Source: Methylophilaceae bacterium
GTDB taxonomy: Bacteria > Pseudomonadota > Gammaproteobacteria > Burkholderiales > Methylophilaceae
Assembly (NCBI GenBank): GCA_027488395.1
Contig: JAIYBT010000003.1
Location: 62,001 to 126,000, forward strand
Reading direction: 5' to 3'
Length of the DNA: 64,000 nucleotides
Shown piece after piece: positions 33,973-44,142 of this stretch. The notes beneath the pieces were generated by a model that had not been told where the DNA came from, made no database searches, and saw only the letters and a program-made list of their open reading frames with translations. A program made the translations under genes and the position numbers. Position 1 is the stretch's first letter; each line of letters starts with the position of its first letter.

Positions 33973-35919
33973 ATGTCACTCATGCATCAAGTTACCAACG
34001 CCTTTGCCGAACACGGCGTGCTCGCACAAGCCATCGCAGGGTTTAGAAGTCGGCCGCAACAACAGGCGATGGCCGAGGCGATTGCGGGTGCCATTGAGCA
34101 ACAACAACAGTTAGTCGCCGAAGCCGGCACGGGTACGGGAAAAACCTATGCGTACCTCGTGCCTGCGCTGTTGTCAGGCGGTAAAGTGATTATTTCTACA
34201 GGCACAAAAACGTTACAAGATCAGCTCTATCAACGGGATTTGCCAACGGTACGTGAAGCCTTAAAAGTCCCAGTGACGGTGGCCATGCTTAAAGGGCGCA
34301 GTAACTATATTTGTCATTATCATTTGCAACGTGCCAGTTTGGAAGGCCGCTTCCAGTCGCGTGAAGATGCACAATACATCCCTATCTTACAAAGCTTTGC
34401 CGAGCACAGCCAAACAGGAGACAAAGCGGAACTCAATAGCGTGCCTGAGCAAGCCACCGTTTGGCAGCAGGTAACGTCTACCCGTGATAATTGTGTTGGG
34501 CAAGATTGTCAATTTTATAAGCAATGTTTTGTGATGGAAGCGCGAAAACAAGCGCTGGCAGCCGATGTCGTGGTGGTGAATCACCATTTATTTTTTGCCG
34601 ATGTGATGTTGCGTGATGAAGGCGTCGCAGAGCTGTTACCGAGTGCCAATACGGTTGTGTTCGATGAGGCGCATCAGTTGCCTGAAGTTGCGGGTTTGTT
34701 TTTTGGCGAGGATATCTCCACCTCACAGCTGATGGATTTAGCGAGAGATAGTCAAATGGCATATTTGACGCTGGCAAAAGACTGCGTAGCCTTAAGTGAT
34801 GCAATCCCACCTTTAGAAAAAGCATGCCGTGATTTTCGCTTGGTATTTCAGTTTGAAGGCGCGCGCATGCCTGCACAAAAAGCATTTGCGATACAGGCAT
34901 TTTCCGAACGATATCAAACCATGCTAGAGGCATTACAAGGATTGATTCAAGTATTGGAAACGCAAGCAGGCCGTGATCCATTACTTGAAAAATGTTGGCA
35001 GCGTGGGTTGGCGTTAGCGACTTTGCTTGAAGTTTGGTTGAAAGGCGAACACGCCAACTTGGTTCGCTGGGTCGAGGTGTTTAGCCAGAGCGTGCAATTG
35101 CATGCCACCCCATTGAGTGTGGCAGATGGGTTTGGCAAACAACTCAACGGCCAACCACGTGCTTGGATTTTCACCTCAGCCACCTTGGCGGTTAAATCCG
35201 ATTTTAGTCATTATCAGGCGCAAATGGGCTTGCTGAATGCGCAAACGTGTCATTGGCAAAGCCCGTTTGACTACGCACAACAAGCCCTGTTATACGTGCC
35301 CGAAGGCATGCCAGAACCCAATAGCATTGCCTATCCTGCTGCGGTTGCCTCGATCAGTTTGCCAGTGATTATCGCCAGCGGTGGCCGTGCCTTTGTGTTG
35401 TGCACCTCCTTACGCGCCATGCGAGAGGTGCATGCGCTGCTGAAACAAGCATTTGAAACGCAAGGGTTAGCATTCCCCTTGTTATTGCAGGGGGAGAGCA
35501 ATCGGACTGAGTTGCTGGATCGATTTCGGGCACATGGCAACGCTGTGTTGGTGGGGTCGCAAAGTTTTTGGGAAGGCGTCGATGTGCGTGGCGAAGCGTT
35601 GTCATGTGTGATTATTGATAAGCTGCCCTTTACCCCGCCCGATGACCCAGTGTTGGCCGCAAGGATCGACAAGATGAACGCCGAGGGCAAAAATGCGTTT
35701 ATGGACTATCAATTGCCTTATGCTGTCATCACCCTTAAGCAGGGTGCAGGGCGCCTGATTCGAGATGAACATGATACGGGTGTGCTGGTGATCTGCGATC
35801 CCAGATTGGTGGATAAACCATACGGACGGCGAATTTGGCAAAGTTTACCCGCCTTTAAACGTACCCGAGTGCTGGCCGAAGTCGAAGCTTTTTTTGCGCA
35901 ATCTCAGTCGCGTATCTAA
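33973..35919 (+). CDS. yoaA: DinG/YoaA-type ATP-dependent DNA helicase
   Basis: 648 residues, superfamily 2 XPD-like. Walker A EAGTGTGKT at about 55-63, DEAH in VFDEAHQLPE near 235, and four cysteines (Cys near 116, 173, 178 and 184) that fit an iron-sulfur cluster. C-terminal motifs are VGSQSFWEGVDVRGE and QGAGRLIRDEHDTG. YoaA-type helicases act with the polymerase III clamp-loader subunit chi in repair of stalled forks. The arfB ATG starts two bases after its stop, so the pair is an operon. Confidence 0.92.
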   Translation: MSLMHQVTNAFAEHGVLAQAIAGFRSRPQQQAMAEAIAGAIEQQQQLVAEAGTGTGKTYAYLVPALLSGGKVIISTGTKTLQDQLYQRDLPTVREALKVPVTVAMLKGRSNYICHYHLQRASLEGRFQSREDAQYIPILQSFAEHSQTGDKAELNSVPEQATVWQQVTSTRDNCVGQDCQFYKQCFVMEARKQALAADVVVVNHHLFFADVMLRDEGVAELLPSANTVVFDEAHQLPEVAGLFFGEDISTSQLMDLARDSQMAYLTLAKDCVALSDAIPPLEKACRDFRLVFQFEGARMPAQKAFAIQAFSERYQTMLEALQGLIQVLETQAGRDPLLEKCWQRGLALATLLEVWLKGEHANLVRWVEVFSQSVQLHATPLSVADGFGKQLNGQPRAWIFTSATLAVKSDFSHYQAQMGLLNAQTCHWQSPFDYAQQALLYVPEGMPEPNSIAYPAAVASISLPVIIASGGRAFVLCTSLRAMREVHALLKQAFETQGLAFPLLLQGESNRTELLDRFRAHGNAVLVGSQSFWEGVDVRGEALSCVIIDKLPFTPPDDPVLAARIDKMNAEGKNAFMDYQLPYAVITLKQGAGRLIRDEHDTGVLVICDPRLVDKPYGRRIWQSLPAFKRTRVLAEVEAFFAQSQSRI

Positions 35920-35921
35920 GC

Positions 35922-36329
35922 ATGATGAGCATACATATTCCTGAGGGTGAGTACGTTTTAACCGCCATTCGCGCGCAAGGCGCGGGCGGCCAAAACGTGA
36001 ATAAAGTGTCGTCAGCCATTCATTTGCGTTTTGATATTGCCGCCTCTAGTTTAAGCCCTTGGCTCAAGCAACGATTACTGGAAAGCCCAGATCGGCGCCT
36101 CACCGCAGAGGGGGTCTTGGTGTTGAAAGCGCAGCAATATCGTACGCAAGAGGCCAATAAAAAAGATGCAGTGATGCGCTTACATGCGATTGTCAATGCG
36201 GCCAATCATGTTCACCCCACCCGTTATGCGACCCGGCCAACACGCGCTTCGCAAAAGCGCAGGGTTGCTGACAAATTGCAGCGAGGGGCCATCAAGCTTG
36301 GGCGTGGCCGGGTGGCGAATGAGGTGTAA
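35922..36329 (+). CDS. arfB: Alternative ribosome-rescue factor ArfB (YaeJ)
   Basis: 135 residues. The peptidyl-tRNA hydrolysis motif GAGGQNVNKVSSAIHLRFD has GGQ at about 22-24. The C-terminal part (about 100-135) is strongly basic (RASQKRRVADKLQRGAIK), the tail that enters the empty mRNA channel of stalled ribosomes. It frees ribosomes stalled on mRNA without a stop codon. The second ATG (35925) is an alternative start. It directly follows the helicase gene. Confidence 0.94.
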   Translation: MMSIHIPEGEYVLTAIRAQGAGGQNVNKVSSAIHLRFDIAASSLSPWLKQRLLESPDRRLTAEGVLVLKAQQYRTQEANKKDAVMRLHAIVNAANHVHPTRYATRPTRASQKRRVADKLQRGAIKLGRGRVANEV

Positions 36330-36404
36330 TCGTCCCTTTAACGGTGTGCTTTAGCGTTATCAGGTGAAATAGTGATGATGCGCTTCAAGTAAGCTAAGCT
36401 TGAA

Positions 36405-36437
36405 ACAGAACACCCACGGAAGCCGAGGGTGTTCTGT
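36405..36437 (-). terminator. Hairpin after argJ, likely terminator
   Basis: An 11-base perfect stem ACAGAACACCC (36405-36415) / GGGTGTTCTGT (36427-36437), loop of 11. On the minus strand only TTTC follows, so the T-run is weak. It lies 15 bases past the argJ stop. Confidence 0.6.
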
Positions 36438-36451
36438 GGCAAAAGCATGCG

Positions 36452-37678
36452 TTATGAGCGGTAATCTGCATTAATTTTGACGTAATCGTATGAAAAATCA
36501 CAGGTCCATACCGTGGCTTCCGCGCTGCCGCGATTTAACACGACCCGCACTAAAATATCACTGGCTTGCATGACGGCGGCGCCCGCAGCTTCAACATAGC
36601 TGGCGGCCCGCCCGCCTTTTTCTGCCACCAACACATCGCCCAGATAAAGTTGTAGCTGATCGACATCAAGATCATCAATGCCTGCGTAACCAATCGCGGC
36701 CAAGATGCGGCCCAGATTTGGGTCTGAGGCAAAAAAGGCGGTTTTAATTAATGGTGAATGCGCAATCGCGTAGGCCACTTGACGGCATTCTTCTGTCGAT
36801 TGTCCTGCTTCCACTTGGATCGTCATAAACTTAGTGGCCCCTTCACCATCGCGCACAATCGCTTGAGCAAGCTCAATCGCAACCGCTGTCAATGCGTCAC
36901 GAAGCAAGTTAAATTCAGCGCTACCGAGTTGAATTTCTGCATGCCCTGCTTGGCCCGTCGCAATTAAGATCAGGCTGTCGTTGGTGCTGGTGTCGCCATC
37001 CACGGTGATGCAGTTAAAGGATTGATTGACCGCATATTGAATGATGTGGTCGAGGGCCTCTTGGCTGATGGCCGCATCGGTCGCGATATAGCCGAGCATG
37101 GTCGCCATATTGGGGTGAATCATGCCAGAGCCCTTGCTTATGCCTGTGATGGTCACCGTTTTTCCCGCGATGTGCAATTGACGCGAGCTACCTTTGGCGA
37201 CGATATCGGTGGTCATGATCGCTTCGGCAGCAGGGAGCCAATGATCCTCTTGTAGATTGGCCACCGCATCTGGAATGCCATGCAATAGACGATCCATCGG
37301 TAACGTTTCCAAGATCACGCCTGTCGAAAAAGGCAACACTTGAGAGGGGGCAATTTGCAACGCTTGGGCCAAAGCAACACAGCTCGCTTCTGCATCGCGC
37401 AAGCCTTGCTCACCCGTGCCTGCGTTTGCGCAGCCCGTGTTAATCAATAAGGCACGGATGCCTGTGCCAAGTGCCAAATGTTGTTTGCATACGGTGACAG
37501 GCGCGGCACAAAAGCGGTTTAAAGTGAACACGCCTGAAACACGGCTCCCTTCGCTGAGGGATATCACCAATAGGTCTTTGCGATTGGGTTTGCGGATATG
37601 GGCTTGGGTAAATCCCAGTGTCACGCCTTTGACTGGGCGTAACGTCTCTGGCGCGGGGGCGGTTAAATTGACCGGCAT
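36452..37678 (-). CDS. argJ: Bifunctional ornithine acetyltransferase/N-acetylglutamate synthase
   Basis: 408 residues. The self-cleavage and nucleophile site is Thr193 in [10 protein letters not shown], which would split the chain into alpha and beta subunits. It recycles the acetyl group from N-acetylornithine to glutamate in arginine synthesis. The ATG at 37678 follows AAGGAAT; a GTG one codon earlier is an alternative. Its upstream neighbour on the same strand is cysS, 49 bases away; the two are probably co-transcribed though unrelated in pathway. Confidence 0.95.
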   Translation of the reverse strand: MPVNLTAPAPETLRPVKGVTLGFTQAHIRKPNRKDLLVISLSEGSRVSGVFTLNRFCAAPVTVCKQHLALGTGIRALLINTGCANAGTGEQGLRDAEASCVALAQALQIAPSQVLPFSTGVILETLPMDRLLHGIPDAVANLQEDHWLPAAEAIMTTDIVAKGSSRQLHIAGKTVTITGISKGSGMIHPNMATMLGYIATDAAISQEALDHIIQYAVNQSFNCITVDGDTSTNDSLILIATGQAGHAEIQLGSAEFNLLRDALTAVAIELAQAIVRDGEGATKFMTIQVEAGQSTEECRQVAYAIAHSPLIKTAFFASDPNLGRILAAIGYAGIDDLDVDQLQLYLGDVLVAEKGGRAASYVEAAGAAVMQASDILVRVVLNRGSAEATVWTCDFSYDYVKINADYRS

Positions 37679-37727
37679 CACGATTCCTTATAATTCAAAT
37701 AAAAAGAGATTCAGCGTATCGGCAGCG

Positions 37728-39092
37728 TTATGCACGCCGCCAAGTGGTGCCTTGTGGCGTGTCTTCCAGCACAATGCCTGCGTCAGCGAGCGTTTGACGG
37801 ATACGATCGGCCTCGGCAAAATTTTTGGCTTTTTTAGCTGCCATACGCGCTTGAATGGCTGCTTCAATATCCAAGTCAGGGGCCGTATCGCCTTGCAGAA
37901 ATTGGGCTGGAGCGCGCTGACACAAGCCTAAAATTGCGGCTAATTGTTTTAACAGAGTAGCGCTGGCCACTGATTTGTCTTTATTCAGATCGCTGGCCAA
38001 CTCAAATAACACAGCAATCGCTTCAGGGGTATTTAGGTCGTCATCCATGGCAGCTTTGAAAGATGCCGCTGGGGGCTGTTGCCAATCGATGGCATTGGCC
38101 TGATGGTCAATTTCAACATCACGTAATGCCGTATACAGCCGGGTTAAGGCTTGTTTGGCATCGTCTAAATGTTTATCAGAGTAATTCAGTGGGCTGCGGT
38201 AATGTGCACGTAAAATAAAGAAACGTACCACCTCAGCATCGTATTGTTCTAACACCTCGCGAATAGTGAAAAAATTGCCCAATGATTTCGACATTTTTTC
38301 ATCATCGACGCGCACAAATCCATTGTGCAGCCAATAGTTAGCCATGGTACAGCCGTGGGTGGCTTCACTTTGCGCAATTTCATTTTCGTGATGCGGGAAC
38401 TGTAAATCTTGCCCACCGCCATGAATATCAAAGTGTTGCCCCAGTTGGCTCGCGCTCATGGCAGAACATTCAATGTGCCAGCCTGGGCGTCCATTGCCCC
38501 ACGGCGAGGTCCAATAAGGCTCGCCTGCTTTTGCGCTTTTCCACAATACAAAATCGAGCGGGTCTTGTTTGGCTTGATCAACATCGATACGTTCTCCTGC
38601 ACGCAGGTCTTCAAGGCTTTTGCCCGATAACTTGCCATAGCCTTCAAACGCATGCACTTTATAAAAGACATCGCCGTTATGGGCTTGATACGCAAACCCT
38701 TTAGCCATCAGCTGGCCGATCATATCAAGCATGTCTTGTATATGTTCAGTCGCGCGTGGTTCTAAGTCTGGTCGCACGATGCCTAATTGCGCAGCATCTT
38801 CATCCATCGCCGTGATAAAGCGTTGAGTGAGTTGTTGAATCGTTTCTTGATGCGCTTGGGCACGCTTGATAATTTTGTCGTCAATATCGGTAATGTTACG
38901 GACATAGGTCACGTGATAGCCGCTTGCGCGTAGCCAGCGCGCCACCATATCAAACACCACCATCACGCGGGCGTGCCCCAAATGGCAATAGTCATACACC
39001 GTCATGCCACATACATACATACTGACTTTATTGGGTTCGATAGGGGTAAAGTCTTGTTTACGACGGCTCAGGGTGTTGTAGAGTTTTAACAT
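37728..39092 (-). CDS. cysS: Cysteinyl-tRNA synthetase
   Basis: 454 residues. The HIGH-type motif HLGH is at 37-40, zinc ligands include Cys28 in YVCGMTV and Cys in HIECSAM, and the KMSKS motif is in [10 protein letters not shown]. The length is normal. It charges tRNA-Cys with cysteine. The ATG at 39092 gives the usual opening [15 protein letters not shown]. It is divergent from the TPR protein gene, with about 250 bases between; no clear promoter could be assigned there. Confidence 0.96.
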   Translation of the reverse strand: MLKLYNTLSRRKQDFTPIEPNKVSMYVCGMTVYDYCHLGHARVMVVFDMVARWLRASGYHVTYVRNITDIDDKIIKRAQAHQETIQQLTQRFITAMDEDAAQLGIVRPDLEPRATEHIQDMLDMIGQLMAKGFAYQAHNGDVFYKVHAFEGYGKLSGKSLEDLRAGERIDVDQAKQDPLDFVLWKSAKAGEPYWTSPWGNGRPGWHIECSAMSASQLGQHFDIHGGGQDLQFPHHENEIAQSEATHGCTMANYWLHNGFVRVDDEKMSKSLGNFFTIREVLEQYDAEVVRFFILRAHYRSPLNYSDKHLDDAKQALTRLYTALRDVEIDHQANAIDWQQPPAASFKAAMDDDLNTPEAIAVLFELASDLNKDKSVASATLLKQLAAILGLCQRAPAQFLQGDTAPDLDIEAAIQARMAAKKAKNFAEADRIRQTLADAGIVLEDTPQGTTWRRA

Positions 39093-39341
39093 GCGGCTTT
39101 GGGTCTAAAAGGGTTGAATACGTGGTACACTTAACGTAATTTTTCATGGGTGTGATGATGTTAAAATCACTTGGAAAATGCCAGCGTGAGCCATGGTTTA
39201 TCAAAGCTTTGTTGCAATTACGATGCTTGACAACGCGCCGCAGTCTAAAAAAGACCTCCATGCTTGCGCGTTTACATGCATTTCTCACCCTTTGAAGTAT
39301 AACATATCGCAAAATCAATCATTGTTCAGGTAGCACAGCAC

Positions 39342-40403
39342 ATGAAGTCATCGTTCATTCATCTTTTTCTTTTTATTACAATCAATTTGATGGTCACTGC
39401 GGCGCATGCTGGGCAGGTCAATGTTGAGCTCAAAGAGATTAATCAACTGTCTGAGCAAGGCAATCAAGCCGCGGCGTTGGAGCGTATCAACGCCTATCTC
39501 GCGGCCAATCCTAAAAACGCGGAAGCGATGTTTATGCGCGGCGTGATTTTGGTCGAGTTAGGCAAACGTGATGAAGCCATTAAAGGGTTTACTGAACTCA
39601 GTGAAAAGTATCCAAACTTACCAGAGCCTTATAACAATTTAGCGGTGTTATACGCCGATCAGGGCCAATACGATAAAGCGCGCAAAGCGTTAGAGTCTGC
39701 TATTAAAACGCACCCTAGCTACGCAACAGCCCACGAAAATCTCGGCGACATTTATGCGCGTTTGGCCTCTGAAGCGTACGATAAAGCATTAAAGCTCGAT
39801 ACAGCCAATGTGCGCGCGCAAAACAAGCTGTCTATGATTACCGAATTATTTGGTGGGGCTGGCAAGCGCAGTGTGACAAAACCAATTTCAAACAACACCA
39901 TCCCTACGCCACTACCGAATACGCCACCCGTGGTGTACCCGCCGGTTTCCAACCCAACGGTAACGCCATCGCCTGTCATCACGCCTGTGCCTGTGCCAGC
40001 AGCGCCTGTGGCTGAGGTAAAAAAACCAGTTGCCGCGGTTGAAGCCAGCCAAGCGGGGCAAGTCACCGCAGTCTCGGAAGCAGTCAATGCTTGGGCGAGG
40101 GCGTGGTCTTCTCAAAATGTGGCGAATTATTTAGCAAGTTATGCAAAAAACTTCAAAACGCCAGCGGGTGAAGCGCGGCAAGCTTGGGAAAACACGCGGC
40201 GTGAGCGCATCACCCGTCCAGCTAAAATCTCAGTCAAATTAAATAAGCTTGATGTCAAAATGAAGGATGACAACACCGCGATTGTGCATTTTAGTCAAGA
40301 ATATAAAGCCCCAGGCTTAGATGCCACCTCCAATAAAACTTTGGATATGGTCAAAGAGGGCAGTCGTTGGGTCATCAAACAAGAGCGTATCGGGTTACAT
40401 TGA
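39342..40403 (+). CDS. Secreted TPR protein with Cds6-like C-terminal domain
   Basis: 353 residues. A signal peptide (about 1-23, TAAHA), TPR repeats (about 40-165, with PEPYNNLAVLYADQGQYDKA), a Pro/Val/Thr-rich linker (about 180-235) and a C-terminal NTF2-like domain (about 240-353) opening with AVNAWARAWSSQNVANYLASY. The last domain is related to that of the next gene product, an L,D-transpeptidase. Its job is unknown; a periplasmic scaffold for envelope enzymes is likely. The gap to the transpeptidase is about 60 bases. Confidence 0.85.
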   Translation: MKSSFIHLFLFITINLMVTAAHAGQVNVELKEINQLSEQGNQAAALERINAYLAANPKNAEAMFMRGVILVELGKRDEAIKGFTELSEKYPNLPEPYNNLAVLYADQGQYDKARKALESAIKTHPSYATAHENLGDIYARLASEAYDKALKLDTANVRAQNKLSMITELFGGAGKRSVTKPISNNTIPTPLPNTPPVVYPPVSNPTVTPSPVITPVPVPAAPVAEVKKPVAAVEASQAGQVTAVSEAVNAWARAWSSQNVANYLASYAKNFKTPAGEARQAWENTRRERITRPAKISVKLNKLDVKMKDDNTAIVHFSQEYKAPGLDATSNKTLDMVKEGSRWVIKQERIGLH

Positions 40404-40462
40404 TTCATGTGGTCGATGGCGAAAAATGATGCTGTGATGAGCCCTTGCAAAGCAGTTCGTAT

Positions 40463-41725
40463 ATGAAAATTAGTTTGTCCCTATTGATGAATCAGCAGCG
40501 AATCAAAGCGCTGGCAAGTGTGGTGTTGGTTTCAGCCGCGCTCATGCCTTGGAACGCCACAGCGATCCATCAAGATGCGTTGGCGCAACCGTTATTTGTG
40601 CGTAGCCAACAAGCCAACAGCATTGAGCGTTTGTTGGTGCAAGCCTTGCAGTCCATCAAGCAAGGTCAACTGCAACAAGCATTGGATGTCATCCAACAAT
40701 TATTGGTGATTTCACCCAACTTTAAATTAGCGCATTTGATTCATGGTGATTTGCTTACGGCAAAAGCGCGTACCTTGCATCGCTTTGGTGATGTAGGTGA
40801 GGCTGAAAACGCAAAAATTCTTGATTTAAAAGCCGAAGCTGAAATTCGCATTCGCAATTATTTTGACCGCGATCGTGGCGCCACCGTGCCAAAGTTAATG
40901 GTTGATTTGGCGCCATCGCAACAACACGTATTGTTTGTGGACACCGCAAAGTCAAGGTTATATGTATTTGCCAAAAGTCCCAATGATCAACTCAATTATG
41001 TGGCTGACTACTATGTCACCATAGGCAAAAATGGCATTGGTAAAAAAGATCAAGGCGATAAACGGACCCCGATTGGGGTGTATTTTGCCTCTAAAAAATT
41101 AAACCGACCCTTGCCAGATTTATATGGTGATGCGGCGTATCCACTCAATTATCCCAATGAAATCGATAGCTTTGAGCACAAATCTGGCTTCGGCATATGG
41201 ATACATGGCACGCCTAGCGATACCTACAGCCGTCCACCACGGGACAGCGATGGTTGCGTGGTACTGTCCAATCCTGACATGAAAGCCTTACAAGCCATCT
41301 TGCAGCCTGGGAATACGCCGGTGGTGATTGGCGTCAATTTCGAATGGGTTAATCCACAGGCATTGAAAGGATTGGCGCCCACCAAGCAGGCCCTCAAAGC
41401 GGCGCTTGAAGCCTGGCGTCAAGATTGGACCGCACAAAATACAGAGGCTTATTTGTCGCACTACGCAGATGCGTTTTTTTATGCGGATGGTCGCTTAACA
41501 CAATGGGCCAATTATAAGCGGCAGATTCAAGCGACGAAACCTAAGGTGACGGTGAACTTAAACGATGTCAGCATGTTCACTTACCCAGGAACGCATCAAC
41601 CGATGGTGGTGGTAGAGTTTGAGCAAACCTATCACACGGCAACCTTACATAGCGTGATGAAAAAACGCCAATACTGGGTGCAAGAACAGCAACAATGGAA
41701 AATTTTATATGAAGGATCAGCATAG
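40463..41725 (+). CDS. L,D-transpeptidase (YkuD) with Cds6-like C-terminal domain
   Basis: 420 residues. An N-terminal signal (about 10-33), a helical TPR-like part (about 45-110), the YkuD catalytic domain (about 145-290) with IHGTPS and SDGCVVLSN containing the nucleophile Cys, and an NTF2-like domain (about 310-420) starting ALEAWRQDWTAQNTEAYLSHY. YkuD enzymes make 3-3 murein cross-links or attach proteins to murein in the periplasm. ATG 40463 is preferred to an in-frame TTG at 40445 and an ATG at 40490. The stop overlaps the GTG start of ppiA by one base. Confidence 0.88.
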   Translation: MKISLSLLMNQQRIKALASVVLVSAALMPWNATAIHQDALAQPLFVRSQQANSIERLLVQALQSIKQGQLQQALDVIQQLLVISPNFKLAHLIHGDLLTAKARTLHRFGDVGEAENAKILDLKAEAEIRIRNYFDRDRGATVPKLMVDLAPSQQHVLFVDTAKSRLYVFAKSPNDQLNYVADYYVTIGKNGIGKKDQGDKRTPIGVYFASKKLNRPLPDLYGDAAYPLNYPNEIDSFEHKSGFGIWIHGTPSDTYSRPPRDSDGCVVLSNPDMKALQAILQPGNTPVVIGVNFEWVNPQALKGLAPTKQALKAALEAWRQDWTAQNTEAYLSHYADAFFYADGRLTQWANYKRQIQATKPKVTVNLNDVSMFTYPGTHQPMVVVEFEQTYHTATLHSVMKKRQYWVQEQQQWKILYEGSA

Positions 41726-42294
41726 TGAATAAATGGATACTGGGTTTGTGCTTATCGATCAGCCTCAATGTACAGGGGGTGAGCGCTGCAACATTGGTGC
41801 AGTTTGAGACCAATCAGGGCAATTTTGTGGTGGAGCTCTACCCAGAAAAAGCACCGAAAACGGTCGATAATTTTGTGAAGTACGTGAAAGACGGCTTTTA
41901 CACCAATACAGTGTTTCATCGTGTGATTGGTCGCTTTATGATTCAAGGCGGTGGCTTTGACCGTGAGTTAAATGAAAAAGAAACCCGCGCCCCGATTATC
42001 AATGAGTCTAGTAATGGCTTACTCAATCAAACGGGCACCATTGCCATGGCCCGCACGCAGGACCCAAACTCTGCAACTGCCCAGTTTTTTCTCAATGTGG
42101 CGGACAATCAATTTTTAAATTACACCAGTCCAGAACCCGACTTTATTGGCTATTGTGTGTTTGGCAAAGTGACCTCGGGCATGGATGTGGTCATGAAAAT
42201 CAGTAATTTACCCACAGGCAATCAGCGCGGATTTTCGGATGTGCCGATTCGCGCTGTGGTGATCAAAAAAGCAACACTATTACCTAACAAGTAA
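41725..42294 (+). CDS. ppiA: Periplasmic cyclophilin-type peptidyl-prolyl isomerase
   Basis: 189 residues. A signal peptide (about 1-21, GVSA) precedes a cyclophilin domain with the active-site segment VFHRVIGRFMIQGGGFD around 64-80 and the AQFFLNV strand. It catalyses prolyl isomerisation in exported proteins. The start is GTG, sharing its G with the TAG stop of the transpeptidase gene, with GAAGGAT as ribosome site. A cytoplasmic paralogue follows. Confidence 0.93.
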   Translation: MNKWILGLCLSISLNVQGVSAATLVQFETNQGNFVVELYPEKAPKTVDNFVKYVKDGFYTNTVFHRVIGRFMIQGGGFDRELNEKETRAPIINESSNGLLNQTGTIAMARTQDPNSATAQFFLNVADNQFLNYTSPEPDFIGYCVFGKVTSGMDVVMKISNLPTGNQRGFSDVPIRAVVIKKATLLPNK

Positions 42295-42321
42295 TTTTTC
42301 ATTCATACAACGGAGAGTATT

Positions 42322-42813
42322 TTGGTTAAAGTCACCACCAATTTTGGCGAGTTCACCCTCGAATTAGACGCAGAAAAAGCACCGATCACGGTGGCGAATT
42401 TTTTAAGTTATGTAGAAAAGGGCTTTTATAACGGCTTGATTTTTCATCGCGTCATCAATGATTTTATGATTCAAGGCGGTGGTTTTGATGCCAATATGAA
42501 ACAAAAAGCCACCGATGCCCCAATCAAAAATGAAGCGAATAACGGCTTGAGTAATGATAAATATACGATTGCCATGGCGCGTACCAACGTGCCAGATTCA
42601 GCGACCGGTCAGTTTTTTATCAATGTCAAAGACAATGGCTTTTTAAATCACACCTCGCCGACTGCAAGTGGTTGGGGATATTGTGTGTTTGGGAAAGTGG
42701 TCGCTGGCACGGAAGTGATTGATAAAATTAAAGCAGTGAAAACCACCACCCATGCTGGTCACCAAGATGTGCCAGTCGATGCGGTCATCATCGAAAAAGC
42801 AGAAGTCGTTTAA
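42322..42813 (+). CDS. ppiB: Cytoplasmic cyclophilin-type peptidyl-prolyl isomerase
   Basis: 163 residues without a signal peptide. The cyclophilin core has IFHRVINDFMIQGGGFDANM at about 38-57, GQFFINV and a C-terminal FGKVVAGTEVIDKI. It appears to be a tandem relative of the preceding periplasmic copy. No ATG is available at the N-terminus; the TTG at 42322 has a GGAGAG site six bases upstream and gives the normal PpiB start. lpxH follows after six bases. Confidence 0.94.
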   Translation: MVKVTTNFGEFTLELDAEKAPITVANFLSYVEKGFYNGLIFHRVINDFMIQGGGFDANMKQKATDAPIKNEANNGLSNDKYTIAMARTNVPDSATGQFFINVKDNGFLNHTSPTASGWGYCVFGKVVAGTEVIDKIKAVKTTTHAGHQDVPVDAVIIEKAEVV

Positions 42814-42819
42814 GCTGAA

Positions 42820-43572
42820 ATGACCACCTGGTTTATTTCTGATCTGCACTTAAGTGCGCAAAGGCCTGCGGTAACGCAGGCTTTTTTACATTGGTTAAAA
42901 CTCAGTGTCCATGCGGACGATACCCTGTATATCTTGGGGGATTTTTTGGATGTATGGGTGGGCGATGATGTGTTGGATGACGCAAGCCAAGCACCGTTGT
43001 TCGCACCAATCGTACAAGGGTTACGTGCGCTCACCGCGCAAGGCGTGTCGATATTTTTGATGCATGGCAATCGTGATTTTTTAATTGGCGAGGGCTTTGC
43101 ACACGCCTGTGGCGTACAGCTGTTGGAGGATCCAACTTTGATCAACGTTGCTGGCAAACGCGTATTGCTTACCCATGGTGACGCGCTGTGCACCGACGAT
43201 GTTGAATATCAAGCATTTCGCCGTCAAGTACGTCAACCAGCTTGGCAGCACACTTTTTTATCGCAATCCTTGGCGGCGCGCATGGCGTTTGCAGCGAAGG
43301 CGCGCGATCAAAGTCGCGCAAATAAAGCCACGCAATCTGCACAGATTATGGACGTACATGCCGACGCGGTAGCGGCGTTGATGCGTCAGCATGCTTACCC
43401 CGATGTGCTTTTGCATGGCCACACCCACCGTCCAGCCGAACATCTGGGTCAGGTGGACGGTCATCCTTATCAGCGCGTGGTGTTGGGGGATTGGCATGCC
43501 ACCGCAGTGGTGGGCAAGGTTGAGCAGGATACACTCAGCTTGCAGACCTTAAGTTTAACGCCGCGCGACTGA
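42820..43572 (+). CDS. lpxH: UDP-2,3-diacylglucosamine hydrolase LpxH
   Basis: 250 residues. Calcineurin-like metal motifs: Asp8-x-His10 in SDLHL, Asp41 in GDFLD, GNRD at 83-86, HGD near 114 and GHTH near 205. LpxH cleaves UDP-diacylglucosamine to lipid X in lipid A synthesis at the inner membrane. It closes the run TPR-Ldt-ppiA-ppiB-lpxH, likely one transcript from near 39300. Its presence shows the cell makes a classical lipid A. Confidence 0.94.
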   Translation: MTTWFISDLHLSAQRPAVTQAFLHWLKLSVHADDTLYILGDFLDVWVGDDVLDDASQAPLFAPIVQGLRALTAQGVSIFLMHGNRDFLIGEGFAHACGVQLLEDPTLINVAGKRVLLTHGDALCTDDVEYQAFRRQVRQPAWQHTFLSQSLAARMAFAAKARDQSRANKATQSAQIMDVHADAVAALMRQHAYPDVLLHGHTHRPAEHLGQVDGHPYQRVVLGDWHATAVVGKVEQDTLSLQTLSLTPRD

Positions 43573-43671
43573 TATCTCGTAAGGCATTCAATCTTTCAAC
43601 ATGAAAGCGCTAGCGGGTAAAAACGCCGTTATAACAAGTTTAAACCAGCGCGTGCTTATGGAGAACGGGAC

Positions 43672-44142
43672 TTATTTTTTGTGTTGTTGTGCCACTTCCA
43701 GAGGTCTGGCTTGCGCAGCAATTTTATCCAACACGCCATTGATGTATTTGTGACCATCAATGCCGCCGTAGATTTTAGCCAATTCGACGCCCTCATTAAT
43801 CGCTACCCGATACGGTATGCTGACATCAAACAACAGTTCATAGCCAGAAATGCGCAAAATGGCATGTTCAACGGGACTCAGCTCGGATATTGGGCGATCA
43901 ATAAATTGCCCCACCATCGCATCAATCTCAGCGGTATGTTCAATGACACCAGTCAATAACTGCTTGAAATAAGCCTCATCAGCCTTGTTGTAATCGGGAT
44001 CATCCAAACTATCAAAACGTAACTGATTGATTTCACCCGCATTCATGCCATGACGGTAGAGCGCTTTGAGTGCGATTTCGCGTGATTTGCGGCGATTCTT
44101 ACTGCCTCTGGATTTAGGACTGGCGGTTGAAGGTTGACTCAT
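43672..44142 (-). CDS. nusB: Transcription antitermination factor NusB
   Basis: 156 residues, all helical. It has the NusB pattern [13 protein letters not shown] near 21-33, [13 protein letters not shown] and the central [17 protein letters not shown] (about 91-107), followed by [13 protein letters not shown]. With NusE (S10) it binds boxA of rRNA operons. A basic N-terminal extension ([12 protein letters not shown]) is present. Its ATG overlaps the ribH stop by four bases, the standard ribH-nusB pair. Confidence 0.94.
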   Translation of the reverse strand: MSQPSTASPKSRGSKNRRKSREIALKALYRHGMNAGEINQLRFDSLDDPDYNKADEAYFKQLLTGVIEHTAEIDAMVGQFIDRPISELSPVEHAILRISGYELLFDVSIPYRVAINEGVELAKIYGGIDGHKYINGVLDKIAAQARPLEVAQQHKK

